From: Acanthococcus lagerstroemiae
Lineage: Eukaryota; Arthropoda; Insecta; Hemiptera; Eriococcidae
DNA: 64,000 nucleotides
Reading direction: 5' to 3'
Assembly: GCA_031841125.1 (NCBI GenBank)
Contig: CM063106.1
Location: 1,984,001 to 2,048,000 of the forward strand
Part shown: in pieces, positions 1 to 13,500 of the stretch
Layout: each line of letters begins with the position of its first letter
How positions within the stretch are numbered: position 1 is the stretch's first letter
Made by a program: the position numbers and the translations under genes
The notes under the pieces: generated by a model
Database searches by the model: none
The model's input: only the letters and a program-made list of their open reading frames with translations
Told to the model about the DNA's origin: nothing

Positions 1-3000
1 TTAATCTCGGTGTTTGTTCTTGTTCTTATTCTTATTTCTATATGTCTGGGCCAGTCTTAGCGAATTAGTGCTACATTAATAGATATAACCGAGTGTTGGC
101 GTGTTCAGGTCATCACGATGTGGTACTTCAAGTCAAAGGTGTTGGATTTCTCGCATCGCTTTTGCGTTCTATAGTAAACTCATTCAGCGTGAAGCGTAGA
201 ATAAGACGAGTGGTTACGAACGAAGGTAACAATTCATTACTCTCGTACCTACAATACAGCAGGCGTATTATTATATCTACAATTCCTATAGTCGCGGAAA
301 TTTAACATGATTCCTGTTGGAGTGAACGTAGCAGTATTCTCGCTCGTCACTCTGGTCATTACACGTTATACTCGTATGTGGTTAAGTTATGCACGCACCA
401 GCCGGCGAGACGTTGAGAAAACGCATAACGAACGCACCGCTCTAGTTACACACGTTCACATTGACAATAGTAGGTATATCGGGTTCATTTTAAATTTCCG
501 CGACCATACCTAATACATAATTATAATCCGGACATACACTTTCCTGTTTTCTTTTTCGAATTCTCATCTCGACTCGGATGTTATTTTGGATATGCAGAAT
601 GTCTTCCTCAACCCAGTGTTCCGGGAACGTACAACTTTAAAATATTCGGTTCTTTCTTCTTACTATTAATCCTAGCATTTCTAGATGCGTGGATCTTCAA
701 ACGACTCAATCGGTATATCTGCAGTATTTTTTTCCCCAAGGTAAAGTACAAATTTAGCGTTAACGTTATATTTTTAAACGTTTTCTGGGAATATAGAGCA
801 TTAACTTAGTCATGTTCACGAATGGCGCCACAGTTTGCTGTCATCGCCAGCAAGTACTCGTAGTTTTAACGCTGCACCATTTATGCACTGTGCCATCGCA
901 GCGTATCTTTTTGCTCACGTATAAACTTGGCATTATTTTCTCTCAAAATGGACAACCTTCAATATTTTGCGTTACCTATACCTACTTGAATTCTTACAGC
1001 TTCGCATTAATAGGTAGTATTTACTTAGATGCTGAGGGACGTACTCCCGTTTCTGGTAGGTGGCGTGAAACATCTTAAGAAGGACCTCGTCTCTAAAGGG
1101 AGCTAAGAGGAAGCTCCCTTGGTACGCTGGTTTACCGTCATACACCCCTCTCCATTTACACCATAAAAGAAGATTAAATTAACCGCTTAAGTTGTCGATT
1201 ATCTTATAATGACCAAAAGGAAATTAAACGGGTCGTTTTGGTCTCTAAAATCGCATTTCCTTCATTTTTTGATTCAACGAAATTTTCTATTTTCACGTTA
1301 GCAAAAAGTACGAAGTCAAGACTGTTTTTATGGGCGCGCATTTCTCCACCCAGCAGAAAATGAGAAAATAACGACGAATAAATATAATCCGTGGTTAAAA
1401 AAAGAAGGGCACGGTGAAATAAAGTTTTGAACGGCAGAAAAATAGTGGCGCGACAATAAAAAAAAAAGTGCCCGGTTTGAAAATAATATAAGTAAAATTA
1501 ATCACGACATACGAGTATTATCTACGAGTATAAAACTTATTATCTAATTAGAGCGCGCTTGGAAATACTGCTAGAACACACCGTCTTACAACACCTTATC
1601 GCCGGGGTCGAGCATGTTCAGTCACAATGGCGCAACCAGAACTTTTTCTTGGTGGGGGCCAGCACTGAGAAAAAAAAACTTGGGCAAGGGTGAAAATTCG
1701 ATTTGGTACCGTAAACTAGGGTAACTTTGGTGACTTTGCCGATTTTCATTTTTGACTGCATCATTGGCTCTATGACGAATACAAATGTATTTCTAACACT
1801 TCTAAGAGCGTAGTATTGAATCCCGAGGCATATTTATCTTCCCCGAAGACGTAAATTAACTTGAATTGCAATTTTTCTTTTGTTTTTATGGCCTTTTGGA
1901 ATAAATTTTGAACATTTTCACTCATTTTCTACGTATTTCTTATGTACTGGCAATATGTCACCCCATGCGCAGGTAACTTTGCAGATTCATCTTTATACCT
2001 TTCTGGGAGGGGGGAGGAAAAGGGAAATTTTGATTCCCCTAGCTAATCTTACTCCGAAACCTTCAACCAATCCGCAACAGTTTTTAAATGTCCTGTATCT
2101 CCAACAGGTTACGCGCTACAGCTGTTCGAAGTCTGAAAACCTCAAGATTTTCGGCAAAGTCACCCCGGTTTACGATACCTACCAAACTGACAACGGTAGA
2201 AGAATGAGTGTAAGCGACAATAAATGCAAGAATGCACGTTATGTAGGTAGATACTGAACGATAGTATTTGTAAGTAGATAACATTTATAGGAACGTATGC
2301 AAATCAATACACACGACTAGATAATGTTTCTTGCATTATCATGAGTCACACATTGAGACACTGTCTCAATTTATGCAACCAAAATTTTTAGTATCTATTC
2401 TTCAACCAATAATCTCCATAAGCCCAACTACCTATATATATACGTAGTCAGCTTCGATTTTTGGACTTGAGTGACCGACTGATGGATGAACTACCTGCTT
2501 CGTTTTCATTGTCAGATCATGACTTGATAAAAGAGCTGCTAGGTTTTCACGTGATGGCTGTGGATATAGCTCAGTCTGTCATTTAATTTAGGTATTCATT
2601 GTAAAATAGCGCAAACTAGTGTCACTTATACCGAAAAGGGGGTTTTGAGGACCGTTGAAGCTCGGACAGAAGAGAAAAAGAGGGCGACCTGCAAAAGTTT
2701 TGAAAGCACTTATTATTCAATAACCGCTTACCTACCGATCCATTTTCATTACTTCCCACTTATATTTTGTGATGTCATTCAATTTTAACAGGAACTTCCG
2801 TCGTTGCAAACTTACCGTTCGCTTCATTTTTGCAACCTAACTGCGTATTAACTTTTTCTATCGTGTATCTCATTTTTAGAAGCTAGAATATAATTTTTGT
2901 AACAGTTCTATTTTTTAACGTGCGTTCCTTTTCTTTTATCGTTATATTTTATTCTATCGTGCAACCTATTTTCTTTATCGCTCTTAGTAGCTATTTTAAC

Positions 3001-3098
3001 GTGCCGATAAATGGCAGCCATTTATTAGCGATTCTGAGAGACATCGATGTGTTGCTGTAATGAACAATTCAATGACACTTCAACAATAAATATAGGTA
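1..3098. other. No recognised gene; left-edge intergenic or intronic DNA
   Basis: Several short open frames occur (for example 93-305, 307-513, 812-1078, 1880-2257) but none shows a family motif, splice-flanked exon structure or convincing start. A short frame near 2665-2720 on the plus strand contains a KRKRGRPAK stretch resembling an AT-hook, and the frame at about 2467-2586 is open, but both are too short and isolated to call. Upstream exons of the DCST-like gene at 6738 could lie here or left of the window; I could not recognise any. Confidence 0.4.
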
Positions 3099-3106
3099 CT
3101 GTAAAC

Positions 3107-4021
3107 CAGGGTTAGCAGGTAATAGTATATTACATACCGAGGTTTCAAAGTGAGTGTTTACATTCCAGGGATGTTTTGCGAAACTAGCCATAGGCGAGGG
3201 AGCAATTTACACGAGTCATGGAAACACTCCATTTGAAACCTCGTTATGAAAGATATTTTTTAATAATAATTAATGATCAGATATGGAAATGTTTTTTATT
3301 GACAAAGTCTGTATCTAAAATCAATGATACTATAGGTATAACTAGGGGGTTTTGCCCCCTGGTCGCTTTGCGGCCCAACCCCCGCCATCACTCGTTTCGC
3401 TCGTGCCGACCTCAATCACGGTCCCTTTCCCCCACGATGCTCCTCCTCGCCCACCGCAACGCCTTCCTCACCGTGGCCGTCCTCCATCTCCAGGAGCTCC
3501 CACCTCCACCGAGAAACCACCAGGGTAGGGTACCTCTGGTGAAACGTGAGACTAAGGTACACGGGAGGCCACCAGGAATTTATCCCCATGGAGGGGAAGG
3601 AGGTGGTGGCCTTTACTGTTTAGTGTATAGAAAGACCTCCCCCACCACAACTCCTCCTCGTCCTTCACCACGATTTTCCTCCTCCCAAACTCTCTCCTTC
3701 ACCATGAACCTCCTTCCAATGGTAGGCTATCCCTGGAGAAATGAGCAATTTAGGGACAGGAGATAGGAGGCAATCCGCAGTGGTTTTTTTCGTCCCGGGG
3801 GCGGTGGCGGCGGCTAATTTTACTTTTTTAGTATAAATATAGAGAGATATCGTCAATATTCGAATACACAATCAAACGCAGATAAATTCAAAAACATTGT
3901 CATTTCTGATCATTAATTATAAAAAACATCTTCCACAACGAGGTTTCAAAGTGAATGTTTCCATGACTCACTTTGAAACCTCGGTATGTAATATACTATT
4001 ACATGTAACATGCCAACCCTG
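3107..4021. mobile_element. hAT-like nonautonomous element carrying a nested Helitron
   Basis: The ends are inverted copies beginning CAGGGTT(A/G)GC, followed by a long inverted block that includes GTAATAGTATATTACATACC and GAGGTTTCAAAGTGA on the left and its complement at about 3935-4010 on the right. The flanking 8 bp, CTGTAAAC (3099-3106) and CTAAAAAC (4022-4029), match at six of eight positions, as expected for an aged hAT target duplication. The CAGGG terminus and 8-bp duplication are typical of the hAT superfamily. About 400 bp is the element itself; the middle is a separate Helitron (3342-3847). No transposase is encoded. Confidence 0.7.
3342..3847 (-). mobile_element. Nonautonomous Helitron, nested in a hAT-like element
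   Basis: Read on the minus strand, the element begins TCTCTCTATATTT and ends with a GC-rich hairpin, GGGGG-CAAAA-CCCCC, running directly into CTAG. The base before it is A and the base after is T. A TC start, a 3' hairpin followed by CTRR, and insertion between A and T with no target duplication are the diagnostic Helitron features. The interior is strongly strand-asymmetric (C/T-rich on plus), so it gives long Pro/Ser-rich frames that are not genes. The interior and both ends are shared with the longer copy at 41050-42757. No Rep/helicase is present. Confidence 0.75.
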
Positions 4022-4029
4022 CTAAAAAC

Positions 4030-6737
4030 TAAAGTAGGCCTACTAAACCTATTGACTATCAGAAATAAAAGGTCATCTGCAAGTAGTCGGGAAAAATAGA
4101 TTTGGACATCATATCAAAGGAATTTTCAATATAATAAGTACTATTTTACATCTTACCACGAACTATAGGCATTTAATCACAAGAAAATGAATATTATTTG
4201 TATTTGGCGTGACTTAGTAGTGATGAAACATCCAAAATTTCCGTAATGCCGAGAGCTTCAAAATATCCCTGTAATTGTAAGGGCTCCGAAGATTTCACGA
4301 TTTTACTGTCCTCGACTTCCCTTTCTTTTACGAGCTGTAGAATTCTTGTAGTCTTAGGAGTTTTAGAATTCTGAAAATTCTATAGGGCCTGAAATTACCG
4401 AAATTTCTTCCAGTATCTATCCACCTCCACATTTTTAAAAAGGTGTGTATAGGAAAGAGTTCACATTTCGAGAGTTCTACGATTTTACGGAGCGATTACC
4501 GCCAAATTAATCTGTAGCTCCATTCGAGATACATAATATATGTTCCTGGGAAGAGCTGTAAGAAAAAAAGTAAGAAAATAATTGTACCTTGAAATATTGT
4601 GACAAGAAAGTAACTGGGATTTTTATTTGGAGGGCGGGGGGTCATCTCATGAAAATAAAAAGACTCCTTAGATTCTTCGGAATAAATAAATACAATTTTT
4701 TGACTTCTTGTTAAAAGCTCGCTGGAAATTTTAATTTTCTTTTAAATACCATAATATCTAGAATAAGCTTGCGACTGAGGCCTCCATAGTCCCCTTCCGG
4801 ATCCACCACCGAAGCTGATCTAATAACTTAAAAGACCAAGTTGGTTGATAATTATGTATTCAACATTTAGGCATTTGCCAAGGATTTGAATGCTTGGGAA
4901 AATTTTGATACTGTGTTTAAAATTCTCGTAGACTTGGCTGAAAACCTAAAACTCATCCCACCCAATATACGAGTATAAAATTCATCGAGACTTCTGTCAG
5001 ACTTGCTAAGACTTTTCTAAAATCATGTAAGTAACACTGTTTATAACTCGATGAAGACGGATTTGAAAATATTTGAGATTCTTGTTGGCCTTTCCGAGCT
5101 TGTTCAAAACTCTTCTTGTACTACAGTCTTTCAAAAGTACCTATTTAAAATTAAGCCACTTCGAGAATATTCCAAATCTACTAAAAACTAGTTGTAAGAT
5201 ATCCTGCTATAGATTCATTCGAGACTATTCCAGACTTATTGAGACTTTCTAAACTTCCTCAGATTTGTTCGAATTCTTAAAAACTCGTCCAAACAGGTTC
5301 AGTATTCAATATTTTAGGTATATGCTTTTGCAAACTGGTTTAAGACCATTCTGCTTATGTTTTACGAGTTAAACTCTTCTAGCCGTACATAATATACGGG
5401 GCAGACTGGCAAAACTAAATAACCCAACTGGAAATTAAAAAATTTTATTTTCGAAATTTTGTCAATTTCATTAGGAGCGGAGGCCATATTCCAAGCCAAC
5501 ATACATCAAAGCCTTCTAGGAACATTTGCCCCCTTGCCTCTAGCCAGTTTGTCCCTAGCCATAAATTTGAGTTGAAAATTCTGTGAGATACTCGAACATG
5601 TTTTATACTTTTCAAGATAAATTTAGCTAAGGCTCTTTCAATACGTTTTCAGTGTCTTATTTAAAATTCTTCAGGCTGTATACAAATCTTGGAAGAAATT
5701 TCGAAATAATTGTGGTAAGTCTGCAAGAAGTCTCGGAGGGTTCTAAAGAGTCTCAAACAATAATTTGTAAACTGTACTCGGGTATACCTAACAATAGCAA
5801 AACTATCAGAAAAATTGCGACATGAACGTGTTCCTTGCTTTATAAATGTTCAAAATTTGATCGAAGCACTTGCAAGGCTTCCTCCCTTTTTCATGAAAGT
5901 AACGCCAAAGTGGCTTCGAATTTCTCGAATAGTACTCAGTACAAATATTAAATCGTCTGCTGCGAGCCTCAGAGTGCTTACACTGGGATCTTGTAGGAAA
6001 TACTTCTTTACATAATGACCGAAGAACGTCCTTCTTATATAAAGCTGTTAGATACCATACATCAACAACACACTATTCTTACCAACACAAAAAATTTTGC
6101 GGTTCAAAACTGATATACACAGGGTGTATATGAATCATCTATTTTAAAAACAATCTACCAACGATTGGATTTGCACTGTCGATATTTCGTTTCTATAGGG
6201 ATAAGCAGAATAAAAATGGAAAATAATACCTACTTAGCACGGCTCAAAAATACAGATGCACGACAAATACGTAACGACGAAACAATATGAAGAACGGCAA
6301 GTTTACTTAAAGTGAACGAAAACTGTTCAACGACGCCTAAATAAGTGAGAACGGTAACCGTGAGCTAGATCGAACGGTGATAATAACTTTTATTGAACGG
6401 CGGGTCTGCATATACACGCCTGAACAAGGGCTAACCAAGGGGGGGGGGTACAGGGGACTATAAAATCGACGTGAAAGTAGGCAAATACCGCCAGTTTATC
6501 GTTTCTGCCATCTATTCTAATAGGTCAATAAAGTTTCCCCCTGATAAATTATAATGAAAATAGATACCGAAAACTGGAGTCACCCGCCCGAACCGCTCAG
6601 AAATAGAGGAGCACACTCCAGCTTAGACATCACATCGGCACATTTTCGCAGTCACATTGCGGGTGATTGTCAGTAACTTAAACTGTTATGTTTTAAGATT
6701 AGTTAAATTGAAAGATTGAAACTTTATCTTTCATTAG
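4030..6737. other. No recognised gene
   Basis: AT-rich sequence with many stops in all frames. The open frame at 5815-6015 has no recognisable family match on either strand. The sequence around 6118-6130 contains CAGGGTGT, a common insect transposon end, but no partner was found nearby. This stretch should hold the upstream exons of the DCST-like gene if that gene is intact, but I recognise none. Confidence 0.4.
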
Positions 6738-7228
6738 GCCGAAAAAAGAAGAATAATACATCTGTACAACGAGTATCTTAAGAAACGTATAACGTACCTG
6801 AACTTCAGACTGGATATCGTGAAAAAAGAATCGGGTAAACCAATACAGGTGAGTGTTCACGAACTGCATACGAAAATAGAAGAACTACAAAAGGAAGCTT
6901 TATTCGAACGAATTCGTTTCAGGACGAATTAACACTCATTAGGGTGTTGCAATTAAAAAATCCACGCTGGTTTAGTTGGCTCAAGTACCTCTATCTCGAT
7001 CAGAGGAAATGCTTAATTTGCGAGGAAGCCGAACCAAAATTCAGCGGAGTAACACATTGCGCTCACATGCAGTGCTACGCGTATTATTGCGACCAATGTT
7101 GGAACTTCGTGGCAAAACGACACTGTGTCGGATGTCCCAAATATAGAGAATCCTTCCGGAGAAAAATTAGAAGTAAGCATCATTCGCAAGAGATCCATAG
7201 AATTTCTAATAAAACAATTAATTTATAA
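6738..7228 (+). CDS. DCST1/DCST2-like protein, C-terminal exons only
   Basis: Two exons, 6738-6848 and 6923-7228, flank a 74-bp GT-AG intron, both in phase 0, ending at TAA 7226-7228. The first encodes a basic helix with the motif RRIIHLYNEYLKKR, very like the segment after the last membrane span of DCST1/DCST2 (family wording FPKRE..RVLFLYNDLLRKR). The second carries a cysteine cluster, CLICEEAE...CAHMQCYAYYCDQCW...CVGC, matching the C-terminal RING-like module of DCST proteins. DCST1/2 and Drosophila sneaky are multi-pass membrane proteins needed for sperm-egg interaction, and DCST1 also has reported ubiquitin-ligase activity. The DC-STAMP membrane domain, normally several hundred residues, was not found upstream, so this is either a partial view of a gene with distant exons or a truncated copy. 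The tail after the Cys module is basic and short. Confidence 0.65.
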
Positions 7229-7293
7229 AAAATGGTAGGTGTACACTTTTAGATAATTCACAGCGCATAACTATATATTTTCGAATTTTTTAG

Positions 7294-7451
7294 ACGGTAC
7301 TTTCGCATGTCATTTCTGTAAACACAAAGAAAATTACCCAAAAAATTATATAGCTCTAATATTAACAACGTGTGTCGCAAATGGTTGTAAGTCGGAACCA
7401 CTCGACTATCAGCAATTTTGGGGTCTCGTTCATCATAACATGCGTTCTAAT
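7294..7451 (+). CDS. Possible orphan exon of unknown function
   Basis: An open stretch is preceded by a good acceptor (TTTTTTAG) and followed by a good donor (AAT|GTAAGA). The frame starting at 7293 reads through two Cys pairs (ACHFCKH, then TTCVANGCK) and a hydrophobic IALIL patch, ending near QQFWGLVHHNMRSN; it would stop at 7467-7469 if not spliced. It lies 66 bp after the DCST stop codon on the same strand. I do not recognise a family. It could be an alternative last exon, the exon of another gene, or chance. Confidence 0.3.
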
Positions 7452-7469
7452 GTAAGAATCGTAGAGTAA

Positions 7470-8548
7470 TTCTGAGCAAGTCGGCATAATTCCAGTTCTT
7501 AATTTTTTTAAATAGGTCTTTTTTACAATTTTTTGCTGGGAATAGTTGAAGTAGGGTGTCTGATACTACTTCCGACGTTCGGCCCAAGTCATTGTCACTA
7601 TGGAGGAGGGGAGGGCATTTTGGAAATTTCTTGTGCCACGACTATAAGTTTCCTCGTTGTACCAGCCGGCTACTTGTTTTCCTCGCCGTGGATAAAGGTA
7701 GTTGGCTTACGCCACGACGAGGAAAGAATATGGATATGAAAAACCGAATTTTCTTATGCTAGAGGTTTAAAAAATATTTCTCAGGGATTCATATTTCAAA
7801 GCTGAAATACTTACCGATTCGATACCTTTTCTTTTGTTCCACGGACAAAGCTTCACGTACCGAAAAGAAAAAAGCCGGTGCAGATTGAAAAGAGAAGAGA
7901 TAACAATTTTCACAGGCACTATAATTTATATGTACAACGGACAACTTTACCAACATTCACGTTTTCAAATGCGGGGGATTTCTCTTGTTGTAGGATAAGA
8001 ATGAGACAGTTCAGCCATTTTTTAGCATGAAATTTCATAATCATAGCAGTGAATCGGGTTGGCCAAGCGGAAAATGGCGGGCGCATATGAACTGCAAACT
8101 GAGAGGGAGATCGGATTTATGAACTGCAAACTGAGCCCGAAAGAAGGGGAAGAATGCATGTGTGACCTGCAAACCGCATATACATGTGAACTGCAAACTA
8201 TTGTACATCTTTACTGAGTAGATTAGAACAATACGGGAAAATCATGTAATATATGGTTCTACGGTACAAATTACTTGAAAATGAGACAGTAGGTCGACTC
8301 ACAAATACATATAATGTAATGGTAACGCACTAATGAAAATATTAATCAGCGTCATATTAAAACGTAAGTCAAATTACCCCCCTCCCCTCAACATGCTCTC
8401 ATAAAAATAACTCGAGAACTTAACGTATTCAAATCTAGTCAATCAACCGCTTTCGTAGTCCTGAATTTTTCGACCCAAAAACTGCTGCCGTGCTCTCACT
8501 TCTTTACGCAAGGTTGGCGCAGTAGAACTGGCATCTGAAAGACTGTTG
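7470..8548. other. No recognised gene; short direct repeats
   Basis: The frames at 7533-7762 overlap each other in two phases and show no family motif. Between about 8085 and 8210 the phrase TGAACTGCAAACTGAG and variants of it recur four times, a degenerate short direct repeat. No other structure was seen. Confidence 0.45.
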
Positions 8549-8803
8549 TCATATAGGTTTTGTTCTAGTGTCAACGAAAAACAGGTCGGGATGTGAATGA
8601 TAAAATGAGGAATTGAATGCTGAGTGGAATGACTCGCATGCGCTCTTAGTTCTTCCCATATCGACAGTATGACATGCCCGCAATTGACTGGGAAAACGTG
8701 CAGTGTCCACTATATAATTATCGATGAGGTAGTTGCTGTACATGGTCAGCTTGTTGTTAGCTAGCATAATCGAGAACAAGTCCTGAAGGTAACACTGCGT
8801 CAC
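8549..8803 (-). pseudogene. MULE-like transposase C-terminal fragment
   Basis: The translation contains the end-of-transposase signature seen in many insect MULE (Mutator-like) proteins: RFPSQLRACHTVD, then R(T)K.ACESFHS.FN, then SFYHSHPDLFF. In the family this corresponds to the 'W....RTNN..E.FHS.LN....HP.I..F' region after the DDE catalytic core. The Asn-Asn pair is degraded here and no upstream catalytic domain is recognisable, so this is a remnant. The family assignment is from motif memory and would need a profile search. Confidence 0.5.
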
Positions 8804-10577
8804 TTCGACTGGTGCAAGAAAGGGTAAACCAAAGGTGTTCGAAATCCATCTGCTGACCTCTGTCTTTTAATCTGTCGAGAGTCCCATGTTCGCAATTCAT
8901 ACATCTCCTACAAGGTGAGTCTATACAGCGGTTGGCAATTCATACATCCACTTCACACGCCCCTTCACGTAAATAGTTTGTAATTCACTTGTGCCCAAAA
9001 TTACCACGGCGTAGAAGTAGAACTAAGTTAGAACTTACAAGTTAGTCTAAAAGTCACCTTGGTGCTACTTAAGTCTACGTTCTTCGCATTAAATTCTGCC
9101 ATAGAGTATTTTCTTGAAGTTTTCATGATTTTCCCCTGACAAATTCCCTGAATTCACATTATATGGTAGGAACAATGATTGAAAACGTGATGGGTTGCAA
9201 GCCACGACGCGAAAAATTAGGAGTCTGACCGCGTAGTATCCACCCTTGGGGGATGGGTAACATATATTTTATGGATGGAAAAGGTAAATGAGACAAGGCT
9301 TTATTGTATCCTTTAAAAAGAAACTGTACATCGCGTTTGGTTGTTGAGTTATTGAAATGGGCCGATTGTTTCTGAGAATTACATAGGTAGTAGATACGCA
9401 TTCAACTACAGTCGGTTACCTTTCTTTCTTCTTGTTTTTGATTTGTTTGAAATCAGTTGACAGTTGACAAACAGTACTCGTCGAATTCCAACAACTTGGT
9501 TATTGAAATTAATCTGGGTCAAACATCGGTTTAACAGAAATTGATCCGAGTCTTACTTGTTGTAGAGGAAACTTCGTCACTTGATTTTAATGGTGCTTAG
9601 ACTTATCATGTAAGTAACGATGTGTATATGTATAGTAATGTAACTGACAATAATCATATAAATGCCACAATATTTAATTCTCTCATAATAAATAATTTGA
9701 AAAAAGGAAGAAAAAATATCTAGGTACATACACACAGTACGAAAGAACACAATTCATTATTTTCCATAAAACCGAGAATATTTGTAAAATTCAATTTGGA
9801 AACGAACATGTATACTAATGAGTAACTTGTGCGTTCGTAAAATACGTGGCTCGGTTGAAATGGTGAGTACGACATAAATGTCAGAATGCAAGTGCAACGG
9901 GTGACTAACATCTAAGATACATTGAACTCGGTACCAGTCTCGAGTCGAATATTCGAGTAAATATGCGAGTTCATCGACATCTGACTCATTTATAAGGGGT
10001 ACCACGGACAGTCATAACAACGTCCGTGGTAATCACTCTAATGACTCGAGTAACCGCTCGAAACCTTCACTTAGAACTCGGTACCTTTTAAAACCTTTCA
10101 ATATTCACAGGAATGCTACTAAACGGAATAGTATACAAAACGAGCAATTTAGATAAATCTTGACACACAACTCAAAAACTAGTTTTAGAGGAAGTGAAAA
10201 AAAATCTTACATAAGTGCACAGTAGCCAATGTTAACGAGAATTTGCTTGTAGTTAAAATGTAATTCTAACCATAAGGTAAACGAATTTGAAATACACACG
10301 TAGTTCATAAATTTTCACGAATATTTCCGACTTACAAATAAATGCAATTTTGTACGTATGATCGATCAGAATTTTAAATACACACGAAAAAGGAACGATC
10401 GTTACAAAATATAGAATTTGGTAACATCGATTGAGTGATAATTCAATTGTAACGAAAGTTAAAAAAAAAAAAAAAAAAAAAAAAAAGTAATATAAATCAT
10501 TTGAAGTAATGTTAGTGAAAAATTAGAATTTCAAATTGAGGGCATCCATCAAACGACCATCTATCTGAGAATACTCC
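8804..10577. other. Intergenic; probably includes WDR76 3' UTR on the minus strand
   Basis: No coding exon was recognised. A hairpin ACCACGGAC...GTCCGTGGT lies at about 10001-10029. A run of about 28 A (plus strand) at 10459-10486 lies about 90 bp beyond the WDR76 stop codon, so it is a T-run in that gene's transcript sense and not a poly(A) tail of it. Confidence 0.4.
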
Positions 10578-13500
10578 CTACTGAATTTCATTCAAGTTTT
10601 GAAATGGCGAGAAAACATGAAGCTTACCGGAGCCATTACCACCGACTATAATCGGTTTAGTCGGATGCACGGTTACAACCGGACAATAGGTTTCCATCAG
10701 TGGGGATGAGAAATCGTTCATAACTTCACCGTCTACATTATATGCTTGGATCTGTAAAGTAAAATGCCGCATCTAAATTAATACTTGCCACTCGAGCGTT
10801 CGTGTGTATGTAGGTAGGGAGAGCATCAAATATTTCTAAGCATCACCAAAGCTTGCGAATGAATTAACGAAGAATAACATACTCGTTTCGGATTCTGCAA
10901 CATGGATCCAACGTAAAAGCAGTCTTCCCTTCGTGGCTGCCACTTGGCTTTAAGAACAGACAGCCACCGACCAGTGTGATTGTGGTGGGGAATTCTAACC
11001 AATAATTCTGGAATAATCGAATAATATTTCATTTCGGAAATTATTCAAAATACGAGTTCACTTTGAATAGAATTAAGGACGTCCGAGGCTTTCCGCAAGA
11101 AATTTAGTACCATACCTACACGTTTAAGATTACAAAGCGTGAAAGCCGCAGTATGTAACTCATTTCAATGTACATGCTATGAACTTACTCGACTCATTGT
11201 TCCGACAGTCATATATTCTAATTGTGTCGTCGTTGCAAGTGGTCAACACCAAAGAACCTGTGCACGAATAAAACGCGCTAGTTAACGCTTTACCATGATC
11301 TTCCAGTAATACTGGTTCTGGATTTCGAGATTTGATACACCGTAGATCCCATACACCAAAGGACCTGTAAAATGTAACATTCTGTTATCAGAGCACTGAC
11401 AGTAATAAGAGAAATTTTCAGTAGTACCAGCTTAAGATTGGTAGTCCAATCACGTTAAAATATTAAATTCGAATAATTATACACATGCATTAGAAGTTAC
11501 TTATGAAACTGATAAATAGTAAACCGACTCGGTGGTCATGTTCGCAAGGAAAAGCTATAACCAAAAACGCAATATTGTGGCTGCAGAGGAATGAAGAATA
11601 ATCGACAAGCTTCCCGTATCACGTAGAAATATGATAACGAAGAATGACAAAGAGTTAGGCGATGACAACGGGGTATGTAAAGGCCACCCGACGTAAACAA
11701 GGCGTCCTAGATTTTAACTACTATAAGTGTGGACGAATTCGAGGGTCAACTGCTGCATTAACTTGCTGCGTTAGCGTGGTTGCGCGAATAAATGCATCTA
11801 ATTTAACTGCGCGTCACTGCACCAATATCATTACCATATAAAAACTCCACACCCCTCCAAGTTGTACTGCTTGTTTCAAAGAAGACAGCCAGCCACAAAC
11901 AAATTTATCTTTAAAACAGAAACTTACCCTGTTCCTGAACTAGTGAGAAAATAATTATCATCTGTAGGATGAGACTGAACAGTTCGAACAGACCTTTTAT
12001 GACACTTATACGAAGAATGATTATCCGAGGATCTCACGTCAACGACCGTCACCTCTCCATTGCCTAAATTGACGTCAAGTAAATCGAATAATTAAATACA
12101 AAACATGAAGAACCAATATAGATTTAAATTCATAACTAGTCCATTATATTTGGTAGAGTATACGACGATGCACACATGCCAAGCTGGCAATGATAAACTA
12201 TTCTTGAAATATGCGCCCGTATTCATTGTGAAAGAAACCATTACGAAAACTTTCGTTATGCTATAATAATTTAATACTTTTCAAACAAAATCTATAATCA
12301 CTGTCGAAACACGAACCCAAGACCACATTCTACCAATAATTTGAATCAAACAGCAATAAGACTGACTATTTAGTATTTGCATTGTTGAACACTTAAATCT
12401 ACTTATTTTCAAAAATTATAAGTCTTTACCTTTGCCGATTAACAGAGATTGGCCTAGTTCGTGATGCCATGTAGTATGTGTATCTTTTGTCGAGTCATTA
12501 GGATTTGAATACAACTACGAACATGAGAGAAAAAAAAGTAAAGAACCACAAACGTAGGTCTACCTCGGGAAATATACTTTAAATATCGGGTTTAATGAAA
12601 TGCAGCTCTGGTTCCACAAGTTGTTCAGTACGAAACACTAACGCAATGGCGCACTAACATTGCACTGTATCGCACGCAACAATTGCAACAATGACAGTTA
12701 TCCGCATTGTTTTATGAATGGAACGCAGATCAGTCTCGCTCTGCTAACATTTCAACGGCCATTTCGTTTCGAATGATATTTTCAACCCATGACGTGAAGA
12801 ATAGTTTCAGTTAACTGTTATCCTTAACCAACTTAATATTTCAGAACACAAGCAGTATCGAACATTACCAGTACATACATTAATTTCTTTTGGATAGTAA
12901 ACAATCATTATCTATCCACTATAACAACTTACTCATTTCACCACCAGGTGTCCGCCACTTCGCTAATACTTCCTAACAACAGAACTGAATTCAAGTAGAC
13001 CCTTATATCGAAATTCTAAAATTTGTTCTTGAGAAATAACAGCGTAAGGCCAGCGAATTTGAAGTATTAATAAGTATCGCGTTAGGGACAATTTACACAG
13101 TGAACATTATACAGCAAAGTCATTAGTAAACAATCGAGGTCTTAAATGCGAAAATTCTCGAAAAAGCTAGCAACAGCAAATTTCACCGTTCGGGAATTTT
13201 CGTATCTATTTGTTCCAATTCGATGGCAGTAATAAAACGGTTCAACATTCGATTTTAAATAGCGAGAGAAAGTAAAAATTGAATACGACCAAAACTATAA
13301 AACATTGGCCCAAAGTTTTACGTTAATTTTACATTATTCAGAATATTTTCGCGACAATACAATGAATGTAAAACTCGCCGAATCAGTCGTAGAAGTGATC
13401 TGTCTCAATAATGTCATGCCAAACCATTAGTTAGAAGTCGTGAATAATCAAAGATCTGATCAACAGAACACCACACGTACATATAATATGGTATCGTTCG

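Noticed and set aside
3218..3766. 182-codon plus-strand open frame
   Set aside because: It spans the arm of a hAT-like element and a nested Helitron of the same composition bias; not a gene.
10459..10486. A run of about 28 A read as a retroposon poly(A) tail
   Set aside because: No retroposed gene or flanking duplication adjoins it; it is a simple homopolymer beyond the WDR76 stop codon.
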